A stretch of 64,000 nt of DNA from Zerene cesonia (Eukaryota; Arthropoda; Insecta; Lepidoptera; Pieridae), in the NCBI RefSeq assembly GCF_012273895.1, contig NC_052116.1, positions 1,736,001 to 1,800,000 of the forward strand. Direction: 5' to 3'. This document shows, in pieces, positions 11,093-22,239 of the stretch. How positions within the stretch are numbered: position 1 is the first letter of the stretch; every line of letters begins with the position of its first letter. The notes below the pieces were generated by a model that saw nothing but the letters and a program-made list of their open reading frames with translations, was not told the DNA's origin and made no database searches. Made by a program: the position numbers and the translations under genes.

Positions 11093-12360
11093 TCTTAGTT
11101 CGCATTGTTCATATTATTGTTTATTACATACATACATAACATATTATATGTGAATCTAAAAGCGACTGTATTAAGTAATTTTTTAAGCTCCTAAATTATT
11201 GTAATTTAAACGTAGTTTTCCCACACAATAAACCGTTTATTACTGTGCCTGTACGAAGATTATTTATTTACATCTTGGTTATTGTTAAAAAAAGTTATAT
11301 GTGTAACTTAGTTTTGAAATTATCAAACATTCATATTGTTATACAATTTCATCGACATTTTCTAGTATTTCTGCGATTCTCGTATAACCAACGATAAATT
11401 AATAAAACTAATTACGGAACCCTGACCCGTTCACGTTGCCAGTACTGTCAGTAGCTGGGAGCACGTTTATTAGCCTGTCAGTTTGGTCTGAGTGGATTCC
11501 ATCCCGGCGAGATTATATCTAAACCACCATTGTACATAAATAACAGAATATCATCATCGTACAATAGACTAAATATTTGCTCTTATCTGTGGCAGATATG
11601 TGTTGTCTATGCTTTGATACCTGTTTAAATGAGGTTGCAATTAAATATAAAAACAATTTATACAGAAAGATCAAAAGTAAAATTAAAAACAACTTGTTTT
11701 TTATTAATTATCAATAGTAAATACTTGCAATGTAATTGCATTAGAATAAAATAAAGATTAAACATAGCTCCAAAAATCTACACAGCACTCAAATATGCAT
11801 GCTTATATGATATATTCAATGATGATGATAGATTCAACTAAACTATCTCATGTAACGAAATCATTAGACCCATTATTGTATCGTCATCGACCCTTGATGC
11901 GTTCACAAAATTTGAATTACATCTACCGTTTAAAGTGGGTCAAAATCGAGTTAAAGGAATCGGTTACATACGTACATTCAGCTAATGAAAGTCTGTTTAA
12001 AATGACATAAGATATCGAACATGGTTCGTATACATGCGTTGGATATTGAATTAATTTTTAACACAAAGTTTTCACATGAGTCGGCAAGCCTCGTCCACTT
12101 TACCGTACTCCCTTTTTATACGATTAATAATTAATGCCTATTAAAAATTGATAAATAAATCTTAATTAATTGAGTTTCACTTGCTTGCTTTTATCTACAA
12201 TCTCCATATTCATTAGCGTTAATATATATTGCTTGTTTATTGTTTGAATAAAATTATAATGATGATAGATATAAAAATAAGTTTTTATTGTTATTATTTA
12301 ATATATATACGCATGCAATATTGCGTTATCTTTTGTTTATGACGCTGTGAGATTTCTTCT
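11093..12360. other. AT-rich unique DNA, nothing recognised
   Basis: No supported gene or repeat. A short GC-richer stretch near 11420-11510 has no open frame or splice support. Confidence 0.4.
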
Positions 12361-12385
12361 TTTTGAAACGGTTTTAACGTTGCAG

Positions 12386-12480
12386 GTGTGATGTGTGTGA
12401 TGGAGACTGTGGCGGGGCCCTGCTATTTCGGTCGGTGCTGGGGCCCGGAGGGCTTCTATTTCTGTTTAGTTTGTAAATAA
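12386..12480 (+). other. candidate terminal exon or GC-rich repeat fragment
   Basis: A strikingly GC-rich block in AT-rich DNA, preceded by an acceptor-like TTTTAACGTTGCAG (AG at 12384-12385). From ATG at 12391 a 29-codon frame runs to TAA at 12478; it is cysteine-rich (positions 2, 11, 16, 25, 28) and contains GPCYFGRCWGPEGFYFC. A second frame is also open to a stop at 12474, so the open frame alone is weak evidence. I do not recognise the peptide. It may equally be part of a repeat, since GGGGCCC words and the TTTGTAAATAAATCG end look element-like. Confidence 0.2.
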
Positions 12481-12613
12481 ATCGAACCTTACCTATCACA
12501 TCGGATTTTCATTTCACAATTCAACAGATTCACATCGATATATATTCTAGTGAAAAATAATGCATGAAAATTAAGCCCATATTTTAGGTATCACAAGATT
12601 TCGACGGATTATA

Positions 12614-12625
12614 ATATCGCGATAT
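12614..12625. repeat. 12-bp palindrome ATATCGCGATAT
   Basis: Perfect palindrome in AT-rich DNA; no partner feature. Confidence 0.4.
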
Positions 12626-13520
12626 AGATGATTATTTATCTAACGGTGTTTACAATTTGACAGTTACGTGCATACAGGCTCGCAAGATTTCTTCATTCAC
12701 AGCTAACAAAAAATACAGATGCATAAACTAACTTGTTCACTACGAAACGAAACTGTTTCTTTGCAACAAAATTACAATAAATTAATTAGAATCACTAGCT
12801 ATTAATTGCGGGAAGAAACCACTTCTATCGTGTTCTCAACAACACACAAAGCTGTCACGATATATGAATAGTCACGGTGAGGTAAATACTTTCTATTGGT
12901 CGGAAATAGTAAATAGTCACGCCTTTTACAATGTACAAACAACGTAACAAAAACATCTTACTGTTATAAATTACGTTAATAATTGGAAAACAAACTCTCG
13001 GTGCTTAAATAACTCATTATAACTTTACATGGCAGTCGGTGGTTTTTTGCTATCATAAATTTTAATATGTAGGGTTACGGCTCCTTGTTATGTAGGTGAT
13101 TCGTTTGGTAATAAAGAAGTAAACACTTCTGTTTTGTACTGCTATTGTATGTGAAAATTGAATAGCTACCGCACTCAGAGAGCTTCATTAATTTAGCCTT
13201 TATTGGTAACTCATTAACGGTAATACTGTTTACACACGTAACATTGTTATTTGTTGTTATTATTGATGAAGCGTTAACTGCCTTTGAGAATTTTTTTAAT
13301 CAATCAATAATTTGAACCGTGGTGGCTTAACATCGTGGAGGCACCGCCATGTCTAATTTAAAAGTTATACAAAGCTGCTCACCCGATAATAAGAATATGC
13401 GATTTATCTGAAATCCTTTAATTGGACTGACAATTCAAAATCAATTGCGTTATATATTATTTTACAATATTTTACAATTAAATATGCTTTTGTTTTCCCC
13501 TTCACGCGAAATTTTTAATC

Positions 13521-13838
13521 TTTTTTTTATGTCATACCAGGCAACTGAGCTGGTGATTCGATCTGATGGTAAGCGATCGCCATTGCCCATGAACATTCGT
13601 GCTGAACCCATATGCTGCCCGCTTTTAAAGGGTAAAGGAAAAGGAAAGAAAAGACGACTGGAAAGAAGGAATGGAATTGGGACGGGTGAGGAAAAGGAAA
13701 TGGGCCTTCGGCTCCCCCACTCGCCGTACGAAACACAGTGGCATGCCACTATTTCACGCCCGTTTTCTGTAGGGGTGTGGTACTTTCCCGGTGCGAGCTG
13801 GCCCAAATCGTGCCGAAGCATGCTGGACTCCTACAATA
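13521..13838 (-). repeat. SINE-like element, GCAACTGAGCTGG family, near full length
   Basis: Read leftward it has the head GAGTCCAGCATGCTTCGGCACG, AGCTCGCACCGGGAAAGTACCAC, AACGGGCGTGAAATAG, the GGGGGAGCCGAAGGCCC block, pyrimidine-rich CCTTTTCC/CTTTCC blocks, AAAAGCGGGCAG, CATGGGCAATGG, GATCGCTTACCATCAG and CAGCTCAGTTGCC. It ends with a T-run at 13521-13529, i.e. a poly-A tail on the minus strand. At about 318 bp it is the best reference copy here. Open frames of 119 and 150 codons over it have no protein family and are frames through the repeat. I do not see a clear tRNA A box, so the RNA ancestor is unresolved. Confidence 0.8.
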
Positions 13839-14424
13839 AATTACAGCTAGTCAAATACTATTTTAACTACATGTGCTGTCTTATAGGATACCGGTAAGAC
13901 TGGCAAATAAAGTAGAATTTATAAGTTTTACATGATTAACAACCGGATTCCAGGTGTTAAAACAATGAATTATTAATACTCGCGTAGAATCTAACACAAG
14001 AACACATTACTTAACTATTAATACATCTTTAGTTCCGCATTATTTATGAAATTCATGTAAATAAAATAATTATGGGGATTGTATTTTTCTTTATTATAAA
14101 TATTCATAATGAATTGCTGTTTACTTCAAGTGAATGTATCATAAAAAAGCATAAGATTAAATCAAGCAGAACGTTTTTAAAGGCCAGATTACTGAAGCGA
14201 GGGCTGTTTTGTGAAGATATTTCAACTATATCTATAATTATAATAGGTTTTGTCGTACAAGACACATAACTTCATAGTTTATACATACAAAGTCGGTTTC
14301 TCTGTTTGTTCCTATGACCCTATTTACGTATAAATCTATCAAACTACCCCACGGATATTGATGGGGATTTTTAATAGATTGGGTGATTCAAGAGAAAGGT
14401 TTACCGGTGGTAAATGTTAAAACT

Positions 14425-14520
14425 ATGTAAAATGACGATTTAAAAGTGCTTCTATAAGAAGTCTAATTGAATAAATAAATGTTTGAGTTTGAGTTAGAGT
14501 TATAAGTATAAAAACATTTA
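14425..14520 (+). repeat. non-LTR element 3' tail
   Basis: CGATTTAAAAGTGCTTCTATAAGAAGTCTAATTGAATAAATAAATGTTTGAGTTTGAG is the familiar lepidopteran retroposon end in which AATAAATAAATG is followed by a TTTGA-type repeat. A related inverted copy lies at 44870-44945. Confidence 0.55.
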
Positions 14521-14599
14521 TTAAACTACTCCGAATTTAAGACGGGCAAAAGCTAGTTTTATATAATGCAATAATTATGCCCTGTAGTTCACAATTTTA

Positions 14600-14650
14600 A
14601 TACCATTTTAGCTTATTATCCACCACACTGGCCAAGCGCGAGTTATGAGA
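14600..14650 (-). repeat. short SINE-tail fragment
   Basis: TTATCCACCACACTGGCCAAGCGCG is the complement of the CGC.CTTGGCCAGCGTGGTGGAT segment of the tRNA-derived SINE at 43.9 kb. Confidence 0.45.
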
Positions 14651-14812
14651 TTCTACATATTGAGTTTTGGTATTTTTTATTCTAGAACATTCCTTTTTAT
14701 CATTCCTTTTTATAATGATATCAATTTGCTCTTCGTACAAATTAGTATACTTCGTACAAACCTGAATTAAAAAAAAACAATAAAAATATACCGTATAGGT
14801 CGTAATATTCTA

Positions 14813-14834
14813 TCTATATATATATATATATATA
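14813..14834. repeat. (TA)n microsatellite
   Basis: About eleven uninterrupted TA units. Confidence 0.8.
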
Positions 14835-14886
14835 ATACGTTATATATACTATAATACGTATACATATAATACGTACTTCTAGGCTG

Positions 14887-15073
14887 CTCAAAGCGACTCT
14901 TTATCTCAAATGTATGCACACCAACAAATGAATATAACCGGGTACGTTTTACCGAGCTNNNNNNNNNNNNNNNNNNNNNNNNNNNNNNNNNNNNNNNNNN
15001 NCTCAAAGCGACTCTTTATCTCAAATGTATGCACACCAACAAATGAATATAACCGGGTACGTTTTACCGAGCT
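14887..15073 (+). repeat. identical 72-bp duplication flanking an assembly gap
   Basis: 14887-14958 and 15002-15073 are identical over 72 bp (from CTCAAAGCGACTC to TTTTACCGAGCT) and are separated only by 43 N (14959-15001). This is most likely a scaffolding artefact in which overlapping contig ends were not merged. A true tandem repeat is possible. Confidence 0.9.
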
Positions 15074-15332
15074 AATGCATGAACCTGCGTGAATACGCTC
15101 TGATCAATGCGTGACGATGAATTAAAACCATTATAAAAAATTTACCGCATGGTACCATGAAATGTTACACGTTTACAGATTAGGAAAAGTTACATTTAAT
15201 GCATATACAACATTTAAAATAATACTATACTCGTATATAGTCTGAAATACTCTTACAGTATATAGATAATTTTATCAATTGTAAGACCGTTATATTATAT
15301 AGAAATGTTTGGGAAAATGTTCTGCACTGCAG

Positions 15333-15388
15333 TCTTTCTCGATAACGCGCCATTATGAGCGCTGAAGGTCAGGGGGGACGGTTAGAAG
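15333..15388 (+). other. weak candidate exon with start codon
   Basis: Acceptor-like TCTGCACTGCAG ends at 15332 and a good donor AAG|GTAAGAAA follows 15388. Between them all three frames contain stops upstream of ATG at 15355, but from that ATG eleven codons (MSAEGQGGRLE) read open into the donor. This would fit a 5' UTR plus first coding exon. The interval is also G-rich by chance, and no partner exon is visible, so support is weak. Confidence 0.15.
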
Positions 15389-15434
15389 GTAAGAAAAATG
15401 GGGGTGGAGCGAGTTGGGGGGCCATTGGTTGATT

Positions 15435-15945
15435 TTTTTATTATTTTATCTAAATATATTTAAATTTACTAAAATTAAAGCCTTTCTGCTAAGCTAATAA
15501 CATTCACAATTTACAAAGAAGAAACTATTATAACTAAATAACTAGGACTTTACCTATTCAGACCAATCGCCAACGCCAGCAAAAGACCAGGGAGTTAGAC
15601 GGATATCAGCGAATAGCCTAAGGCTATTTTATATCCTAGCCTCATTAGGAGAAGTACTAAATCATCTAGACATTAACAGCTTGTGAATTATTCGCGGTAT
15701 AGTTGCTACGTACTGATTCTAACTTTATTTACGGACTGTAAATTATATAATTTTATTATTGACCACCTATGCGTTTATGTTTTACAGTCATTTATTACTT
15801 TTAGAGAGTGCTCTTTATTATATAAAGACGGTAAAGACGACATAATTCATGTTATTTATGTTAATAAAGAATGATGTTTTGACATATAGTTTTTATGTAA
15901 GCCACATGTATTGATGTAATTTTACAAATTAACATATATCATGCG
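15435..15945. other. AT-rich unique DNA, nothing recognised
   Basis: No feature beyond a small palindrome (AATAGCCT..AGGCTATT, 15613-15629). Confidence 0.4.
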
Positions 15946-15947
15946 CA

Positions 15948-16158
15948 TTTTGTTTTTTTTTTTTTTTGACCTCCTCCTTCGTACAGTGGTTAACGCCTGA
16001 GTGTAGAACCGAGAATCGACGCACAAAAAAAACATGTCTCGGTCTGGCAGGACACAGAAGGCTGATCACCTACTTGTCCCTAAAGAAAAATCGATCAGTG
16101 ATACAGATGTCCATCATCTGCACCATACCCCACTAGGGGACACGGGACTTCACTTCTA
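15948..16158 (-). repeat. SINE-like element, GTCCCCTAGTGGGG family
   Basis: On the minus strand it starts GTGAAGTCCCGTGTCCCCTAGTGGGGTATGG, then GCAGATGATGGACATCTGTATCACTGATCGATTTTTC, GACAAGTAGGTGATCAGCC, CCAGACCGAGACATG and TCGATTCTCGGTTCTACACTCAGGCGTTAACCACTGTACGAAGGAGGAGGTC. It ends in a run of about 18 A (T-run at 15949-15967). The AGTGGGG head resembles a tRNA-type A box. Inverted to the copy at 17.0 kb. Confidence 0.7.
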
Positions 16159-17020
16159 TGCGCATTTTGTAAGCAGATGGAATTAAAAATACACTTATTT
16201 TTAACGATTGAATTCACATGTACTTACGCTAGTACCTACCTGATTAGTACTAAATTGTTCTATGCCGTACCCCGTAAGGACACATGCTGCAATTCAAACA
16301 TAACATATTCTATAGTGATAATTTTTATCAGTAGCTGATTGATCTTCGTCTGTTCTTTCAGGTATATTTTTTTATCAAGCGATAGGTACTGTAACAAGAA
16401 AACACTGCAACACCTTAATAGAACATTTTGAATTAAAATTATAACATAATTACTGATCACATTCACATTATATTCAAAGAGAACATCGGATTTGCATGGA
16501 TATTCGAATTTGTGTTACTCCTCGTTTCTTGTTTATTTTTATTTCCTCGTATTATGTAAAACGATAGGAATTCCACAAAGAGACCTGCGCACGCGCAAAC
16601 CAATCCAAATCGTAAAACCAGTGATGATATGCGAAACAAACATAAAATAACATAATAAAATCAATTAGACGAGAAAGTAGAGTTAAAAACGGTTATTTAT
16701 CGTATTGTTAAAATTTATTTGTATGAGTGTCCGTCAAATTTACGATAATGTCCTTAGCTATCGGGTTGCGCTCGCATATATCGGCACAAATGCGTGGGTT
16801 TCGGAGTAATAAACGCATAAATATATAAATTAGATACAGGAGCAGCTATATGGTTCAACGAAGCTAGAATATTGAATCGACTACTATGAATTTTCAATCG
16901 AATATAGAAGAGATTTGCTGTATCGCGCGGCGCATTTATCTCAATTGATGGAGTCCTTAAATGAATATGTCAGTAAATAGCTAATTGCGCTTCTTATTTC
17001 ACCGATCGACTCTTGTTGTA

Positions 17021-17212
17021 AGTGAAGTCCCGTGTCCGCTTGTGAGGTATGGGGCAGATGATATACATCTGTTTCGCGGATCGATTTTCTTTATGGACAA
17101 GTAAGGGTCAGTGTTCTGTATCCGGATAGAGACATTTTTGTGAGTCTCCAACCAAATATAGGTTATACGCTCCCGCGTTAATCTCTATACCAAAGAGGCG
17201 AACCCACTCATA
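17021..17212 (+). repeat. SINE-like element, GTCCCCTAGTGGGG family, diverged
   Basis: GTGAAGTCCCGTGTCC, GTATGGGGCAGATGATATACATCTGTTTC, GGATCGATTTTC and GGACAAGTAAGGGTCAG align with the inverted copy at 15.95-16.16 kb. The 3' half is degraded (ACCAAAGAGGCGAACCC near the end) and the A-tail is lost. Confidence 0.6.
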
Positions 17213-17229
17213 TTACTAGTATTTATGAA

Positions 17230-20200
17230 GATTTTTCGTAATCAAGGCAATGAAGTAGTGGCCGCGGTTCAAGGAGTTTTGGAGGACCTAATAGGGCTAA
17301 TAGCCATTTTTTAAAGGGAATAGAGGTAAATCATTTGTTCGATATGTATTCCCTTGAAATGAGACTGTGTGTAAAAAATATATATATTTTAATGTTAATC
17401 GTTGTCTTTAGTATTCATTATCATAACTTTTGAATCAACCTACGGGTATTGATGTGTAAGATATATATTTTCATTCTACAATTTTTTATATATTCTTTTT
17501 ACATTTATTGCTTGTACAAAAGACACTTCAATTAACGTTAATAAAGCTTTTATGTAATTATGCAAAAAATGGTTTTAAAATAATTGGTAGTTGTTGTGAT
17601 GTCAGAAAAAAATAAAGCCATATTTAATAACATCAACTACAGATATAATAAAATAACCATAAATTCCTGCAAATGATTATACCGCTCTTAATAATGACAG
17701 ATGTACCTGGCGGGTCCAGTGTTGCCATATTGAAATTTAATTTGTAATGGACTGTGGAATGTTTATAAATGCATCCTTAATGAGTGGCCGGGATGTCATC
17801 TTTTTCGTGTAAAGTTTTCATTTGGTTATAATTAATTATATTTTTGTATAACGGAAAATGTGGTGTAAACTGGATGGCAATTTTGCAGATATGAAACAAG
17901 TTTCAGAATTCATACGTTCGAATTTATTTTGATACAAATTTATCATGAAAGCATTGGAGTGATCAAAATATTAATTTTAATGGAATTAAATACAGTAATG
18001 ATGGGAATTTTTTCCCTTTCGTATTATTTTATAGTCCTACTCAGATAATCGCAACGTGATAAAATTAATATATATTTTAACGACAGGTGAATTTGTTAAT
18101 AAATCCATTAAAAAAAACATCACTTGCTCCTTTTACGTTTTAAAAAGGTTACCGATTCAGCGAAAGATCGATAAAAATATAAAGATTAAAAATTATCGCA
18201 TTGAAAGTTGAAACAATATCTATAAAGTGAATTCTGTAGGCAGATTGTAAATTTAAAATACATGTCGAAAAGAGATTAAATTTTACGCTTCACGCCTACC
18301 TTCATTTAGTGAAATAAAATTCATGTATAATGTCATCGGAAGACGATCGTAAAAATAATTTGGAGAACATATCGAGGTTGATAAACTAAAAATATATATT
18401 ACAAACGGCGAAGCAGACGAAAATCCTCGAAAAATACATTTAATAACGCTACATTGAATATTTTATATTTCTTTTGCCGGCGGTTTTGTTGCATTCGAAT
18501 TATAAATTGAAAGCACTTTTGAATCCATGTAAAGACACGAAAACAGTTATCAAAATTCATCCAAAAAAATAGATAGGTATACAGAAAAAATATTAAATAT
18601 GAAAATGGTACTTATGCTTGTATTATTTAGGAAAAGTTTGTATTTACTATGTATATATAATAACAAATATATTATGTGCATTAAAATTGATATCCATTAG
18701 TGGAGTCCTTGTTGGATGGGCCATTAAGTGAGAGAAAAAGGAGTTAAAAATGTGAAAATTACATTATGGTTACTAACGTATACTAATCTTCTAATTGAAA
18801 CATTTTAAATCACTGATACGAGTTGATATACATTTTTTTTTTATAAATCGGAATCGCGCCCTTTTTGACAGGTGACACAGCCACAGGTAACATAAAATCA
18901 ATCCTAACCAAAGACAATAGAACGGTAGTTCCATTAAAATACAGTGTATTTGATTAAAATCTATTAGGAACGTAGAATATTTAAACAAAACACGTTCGGT
19001 GCAGATTATTGGCGTGGGCAGGGGCCAGCGATGACCTTTCACTGGTATTTCGAGATACGCAACGTTGCAGTAAATCTCCAATGTATTGTAATGTTTGAAA
19101 CTACAATTGTGCTAAGAAATTGTTGGCACACATTTCGCGGTTTTAATATTGGTGAAGCGGGAATGAATTGAGATTTTCTACGTATAATATCTATTTATTT
19201 TTGAGGGTGTCAATACTATTTGAGTATGACAAATAAACGTGATGATTAAATACCGTTTTTTTTTTGTACAACAAACAACCTAATTAGTGTTAGGCTCATA
19301 CTAAAACTATTTCAGCATTTTCTATATAAAACAATGTATATTATAATGCTTTTACCACAAATTAGAGAGTTAAACTGCGTTCACTTTATAAAGCGTTGAT
19401 ATGTTTAACATTAACAAACCATTCATGTTATTTAAATTACCAAATGAAAGACACTGCAATACTTCAGTAATGTCTAACGCAGTACATACATGGGTTTAAT
19501 TACTGATGTGCTAAATTGGTCGTAATGCACTCAAGTTTAGAGCTATTTTCCTGTAACGCGAAGTAAAAATCAATCAGGAATATCAACGCTAAGTCCAAAC
19601 ACAATTTATTGTCAAACAAATCCGCTTGTAATCCTTAATACGTTTTCCGTTCGGCTTAACATCAGTCAGATACATTTCCGTTAAATAATCAACGGTTACT
19701 TAGCACCAGGTGTTACTAACATTTGGCGACGTATTTGAATTTATTGTAACTCGTGTAGTTTCGTTTTCAAATCACTCATATAATTTTTAAAATGTGTGGA
19801 TTTTGATTTAAAATAAATCGTCGTATAATTTTTTTCCTTTTATAGCATCAGTGGAAGCTATAATTAAACTTATATTCCGATTACAACCTATCTACCTCAT
19901 CAACAATTTCATTTCGTATATTCCAAAGTTGCTTGAAAGTAATGTAGAGAATTGCGCGAGAAATTATTTTTTTTAACTATTACTAAGCACACATCTATAT
20001 TATTATCGCTATACCAGCATCACAGCACGAATCAATAACAACATTCGATCGATTTATTAGAATATTGTCGTATCCAAAGGTTGGCAACACCGAGCACAAA
20101 TAGTGAATGCTGTAAGCCCCTTTCCGTGCCACTCAAGTAATTGCTGACGCCAGTGTAGATCACTCCTTGCGAATATCGTAAATAGCAATATTTATTTCTT
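17230..20200. other. largely unique AT-rich DNA, nothing recognised
   Basis: No supported gene or repeat over about 3 kb. A 96-codon minus-strand frame at 18791-19081 is the longest and has no recognisable domain. Confidence 0.4.
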
Positions 20201-20223
20201 CATAACTATTCAGAACTTTAACC

Positions 20224-20252
20224 CTTCACGCGGGAAAATCAAGATGGCAATT
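20224..20252 (+). promoter_or_regulatory. E2F-like and AAGATGGC motifs close together
   Basis: CACGCGGGAAAA (E2F-type GCGGGAAA core, 20230-20237) is followed 3 bp later by AAGATGGC, a YY1/Pho-type word often found just downstream of start sites. The pair suggests a possible promoter but no transcript structure follows. Confidence 0.2.
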
Positions 20253-20458
20253 AGGATAAGCATTATTTTCTCTCAACGTTATTTGTTTTATTCTTTTGAG
20301 GTGTTTTTTTTTTATTACATAACAATAATACCAGTATTATATGTATATTTGATAAAATATCATTCAAATATATTTGGTGAACATTTGATGATTCATAATT
20401 AAATTTTCAGTTTTGCATTGAAATGCTTTATAAATGATTTTTTTGTAAAGAATAAAAA

Positions 20459-20505
20459 AAATTTGATCGCGAGGCGGTTATTTGAACCCGCGTCTTTTTG
20501 CTTTT
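20459..20505 (-). repeat. possible tRNA-derived fragment
   Basis: GAGGCGGTTATTTGAACCCGCGTC reads on the minus strand as GGGTTCAAATAACC, which resembles a degenerate B box. No cloverleaf can be closed, so it is not a tRNA gene. Confidence 0.2.
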
Positions 20506-21252
20506 CTTCTACTATTTCTGATACATGTAAAAAAAAAAACTCAGATTCATAATTTGTTCATCTCTCTTGGATTACGCAATTACCGTTAGACTATTAAAAA
20601 AATTAACAGACACATCACTCCAAGGTAAAAATGCCCGGTCAGATAGTGCTATACTGCATAAGAAATGACATTCCATAATTATAAAAATAAGTCATGTCTA
20701 ACCATTCTCGAATCTCATTATCATTCATCACAAGAACTGGCCTTAGTATTATAATTGCTCTTTTAACCGTTTATCTGAATACATTGGAGCAAAAAGAGAT
20801 CGAGCGTCTCGAATTCCATCACCTCTTACATCTTATTTCCATATCCGTATGGATAATACAAAGGCGTAATATATGAATTAACAAAGCAGATCCTTACTCA
20901 CTGAAAGTCGCAAGAAATCTTCCTTCGATCAATCACTCTCCCTGCCATACAGAGACAAAATAATTAAATCCGAATATGCACAGCTAAGGAAATTGTTAAA
21001 ATACCATTACTTAAAAAGATATTGAATTAATTAAAATAGTGAATAATTACGCGATAGATGGCTCCAACACGTTTTTGTTCAGTTATGGAATGGTATGGGA
21101 TTGTGTAATTGCGTATACGAGATGCTTGTGTCGTGTTACTAGCTTTATTACAAAGTATCACACCTTTATGTCGGCGCTCACTCGGTTTTGATATCTGTTA
21201 ATTAGTGTGCACTTTTTCAGCAATCGATTTGTTTAGGCATCCTAGCTTATAG

Positions 21253-21436
21253 TCATATATATAAAATTCTCGTGTCACAGTTTTCGTTGCCATACTCCTC
21301 CGAAACGGCTTGACCGATTCCTCTGAAATTTGGTAAGCATATTGGGTAGGTCTGAGAATCGGCTAACATCTATTTTTTATCCCGATATTCCTACGGGATA
21401 CGGACTTACGCGGGTGAAACCGCGGGGCGCAGCTAG
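21253..21436 (+). mobile_element. Helitron-like element, class with divergent 5' part
   Basis: Starts TCATATATATAAAATTCTCGTGTCAC and continues GTTGCCATACTCCTCCGAAACGGCTTGACCGATTC. It then switches to the shared 3' module GATATTCCTACGGGATACGGACTTACGCGG with hairpin CGCGG-GTGAAA-CCGCG, GGGCGCAG and CTAG at 21433-21436, followed by T. The 5' half differs from the TCCTACTAATATTATAAA class while the 3' end is almost identical. Confidence 0.75.
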
Positions 21437-22061
21437 TAGTCATATATTATTACGAAATTATAATTCCATCGGTTTGCTATATTCCAGTTGACTTTTTTAA
21501 AGATCAAATTAAAGATTTTTGACTAGATAATAGTGGAAATCTCGCACTTTCCTTTTTCCAATACTTATTTTTGAGAAAAAACTTCGAGTTTTACTGAACG
21601 GTCAGTTTATTTGAGATCAAAACTTGACATAATTGTGTACGCTTTCATAAATTAAAATGATTACTTAGCCTAGATCTCATCTAGATAGCATAAATGTGTG
21701 TAGAAATATTTGTTCGATTGCTCTCCATAGAACCCTCGAGTTACCATCTGTTAGTCCGCAATATTGTCATCTGTCAAACGATATATGCGCCTGCGTCATT
21801 AGACCTGACTCGCTGTTAACAACCACTTAGCAGTCCGATTCCTATATATTCCCATTTCCCATTTATTTTTATTACCTCTGTACACGAACATAGTAGATTT
21901 TATCTGTTCTCCAGTGAATAGCGAAGCTAATAGTCTTGTCACGTTCAATACAACCTTTGTGGGCGAACAATGTTTTGATTTTGGAGAATATATTTTTAAT
22001 GTACCTTTGTTAAATGATCTTTAGTTTTTCCCATAATAGGTTGATGTACCGTACCCTTTTT

Positions 22062-22233
22062 CTTACATTTCCTTGTCCTTTCCTTTATTCTCACCATCAA
22101 CTCTTTCCATCTCGAGGCATATTGCGATACAATATTGCGGACTAACATATAGCCTCTGCTTATGTTTATGTGTCGTGCTTGTCGCTTACCATCAGACGAC
22201 ACAGCAGCTTTTTTTCAACTATCACATAAAAAT
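22062..22233 (+). repeat. SINE-like fragment, GCAACTGAGCTGG family, degraded
   Basis: CCTTGTCCTTTCCTTTATTC, later CGCTTACCATCAGACGACACAGCAG and a final CACATAAAAATG match the family's middle and 3' end in plus orientation. Confidence 0.55.
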
Positions 22234-22239
22234 GCGTTT

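Noticed and set aside
13445..13897. 150-codon plus-strand and 119-codon minus-strand frames
   Set aside because: Both run through a SINE-like element seen at several other places. The lysine/arginine-rich stretch comes from its purine-rich middle, and there is no protein family resemblance.
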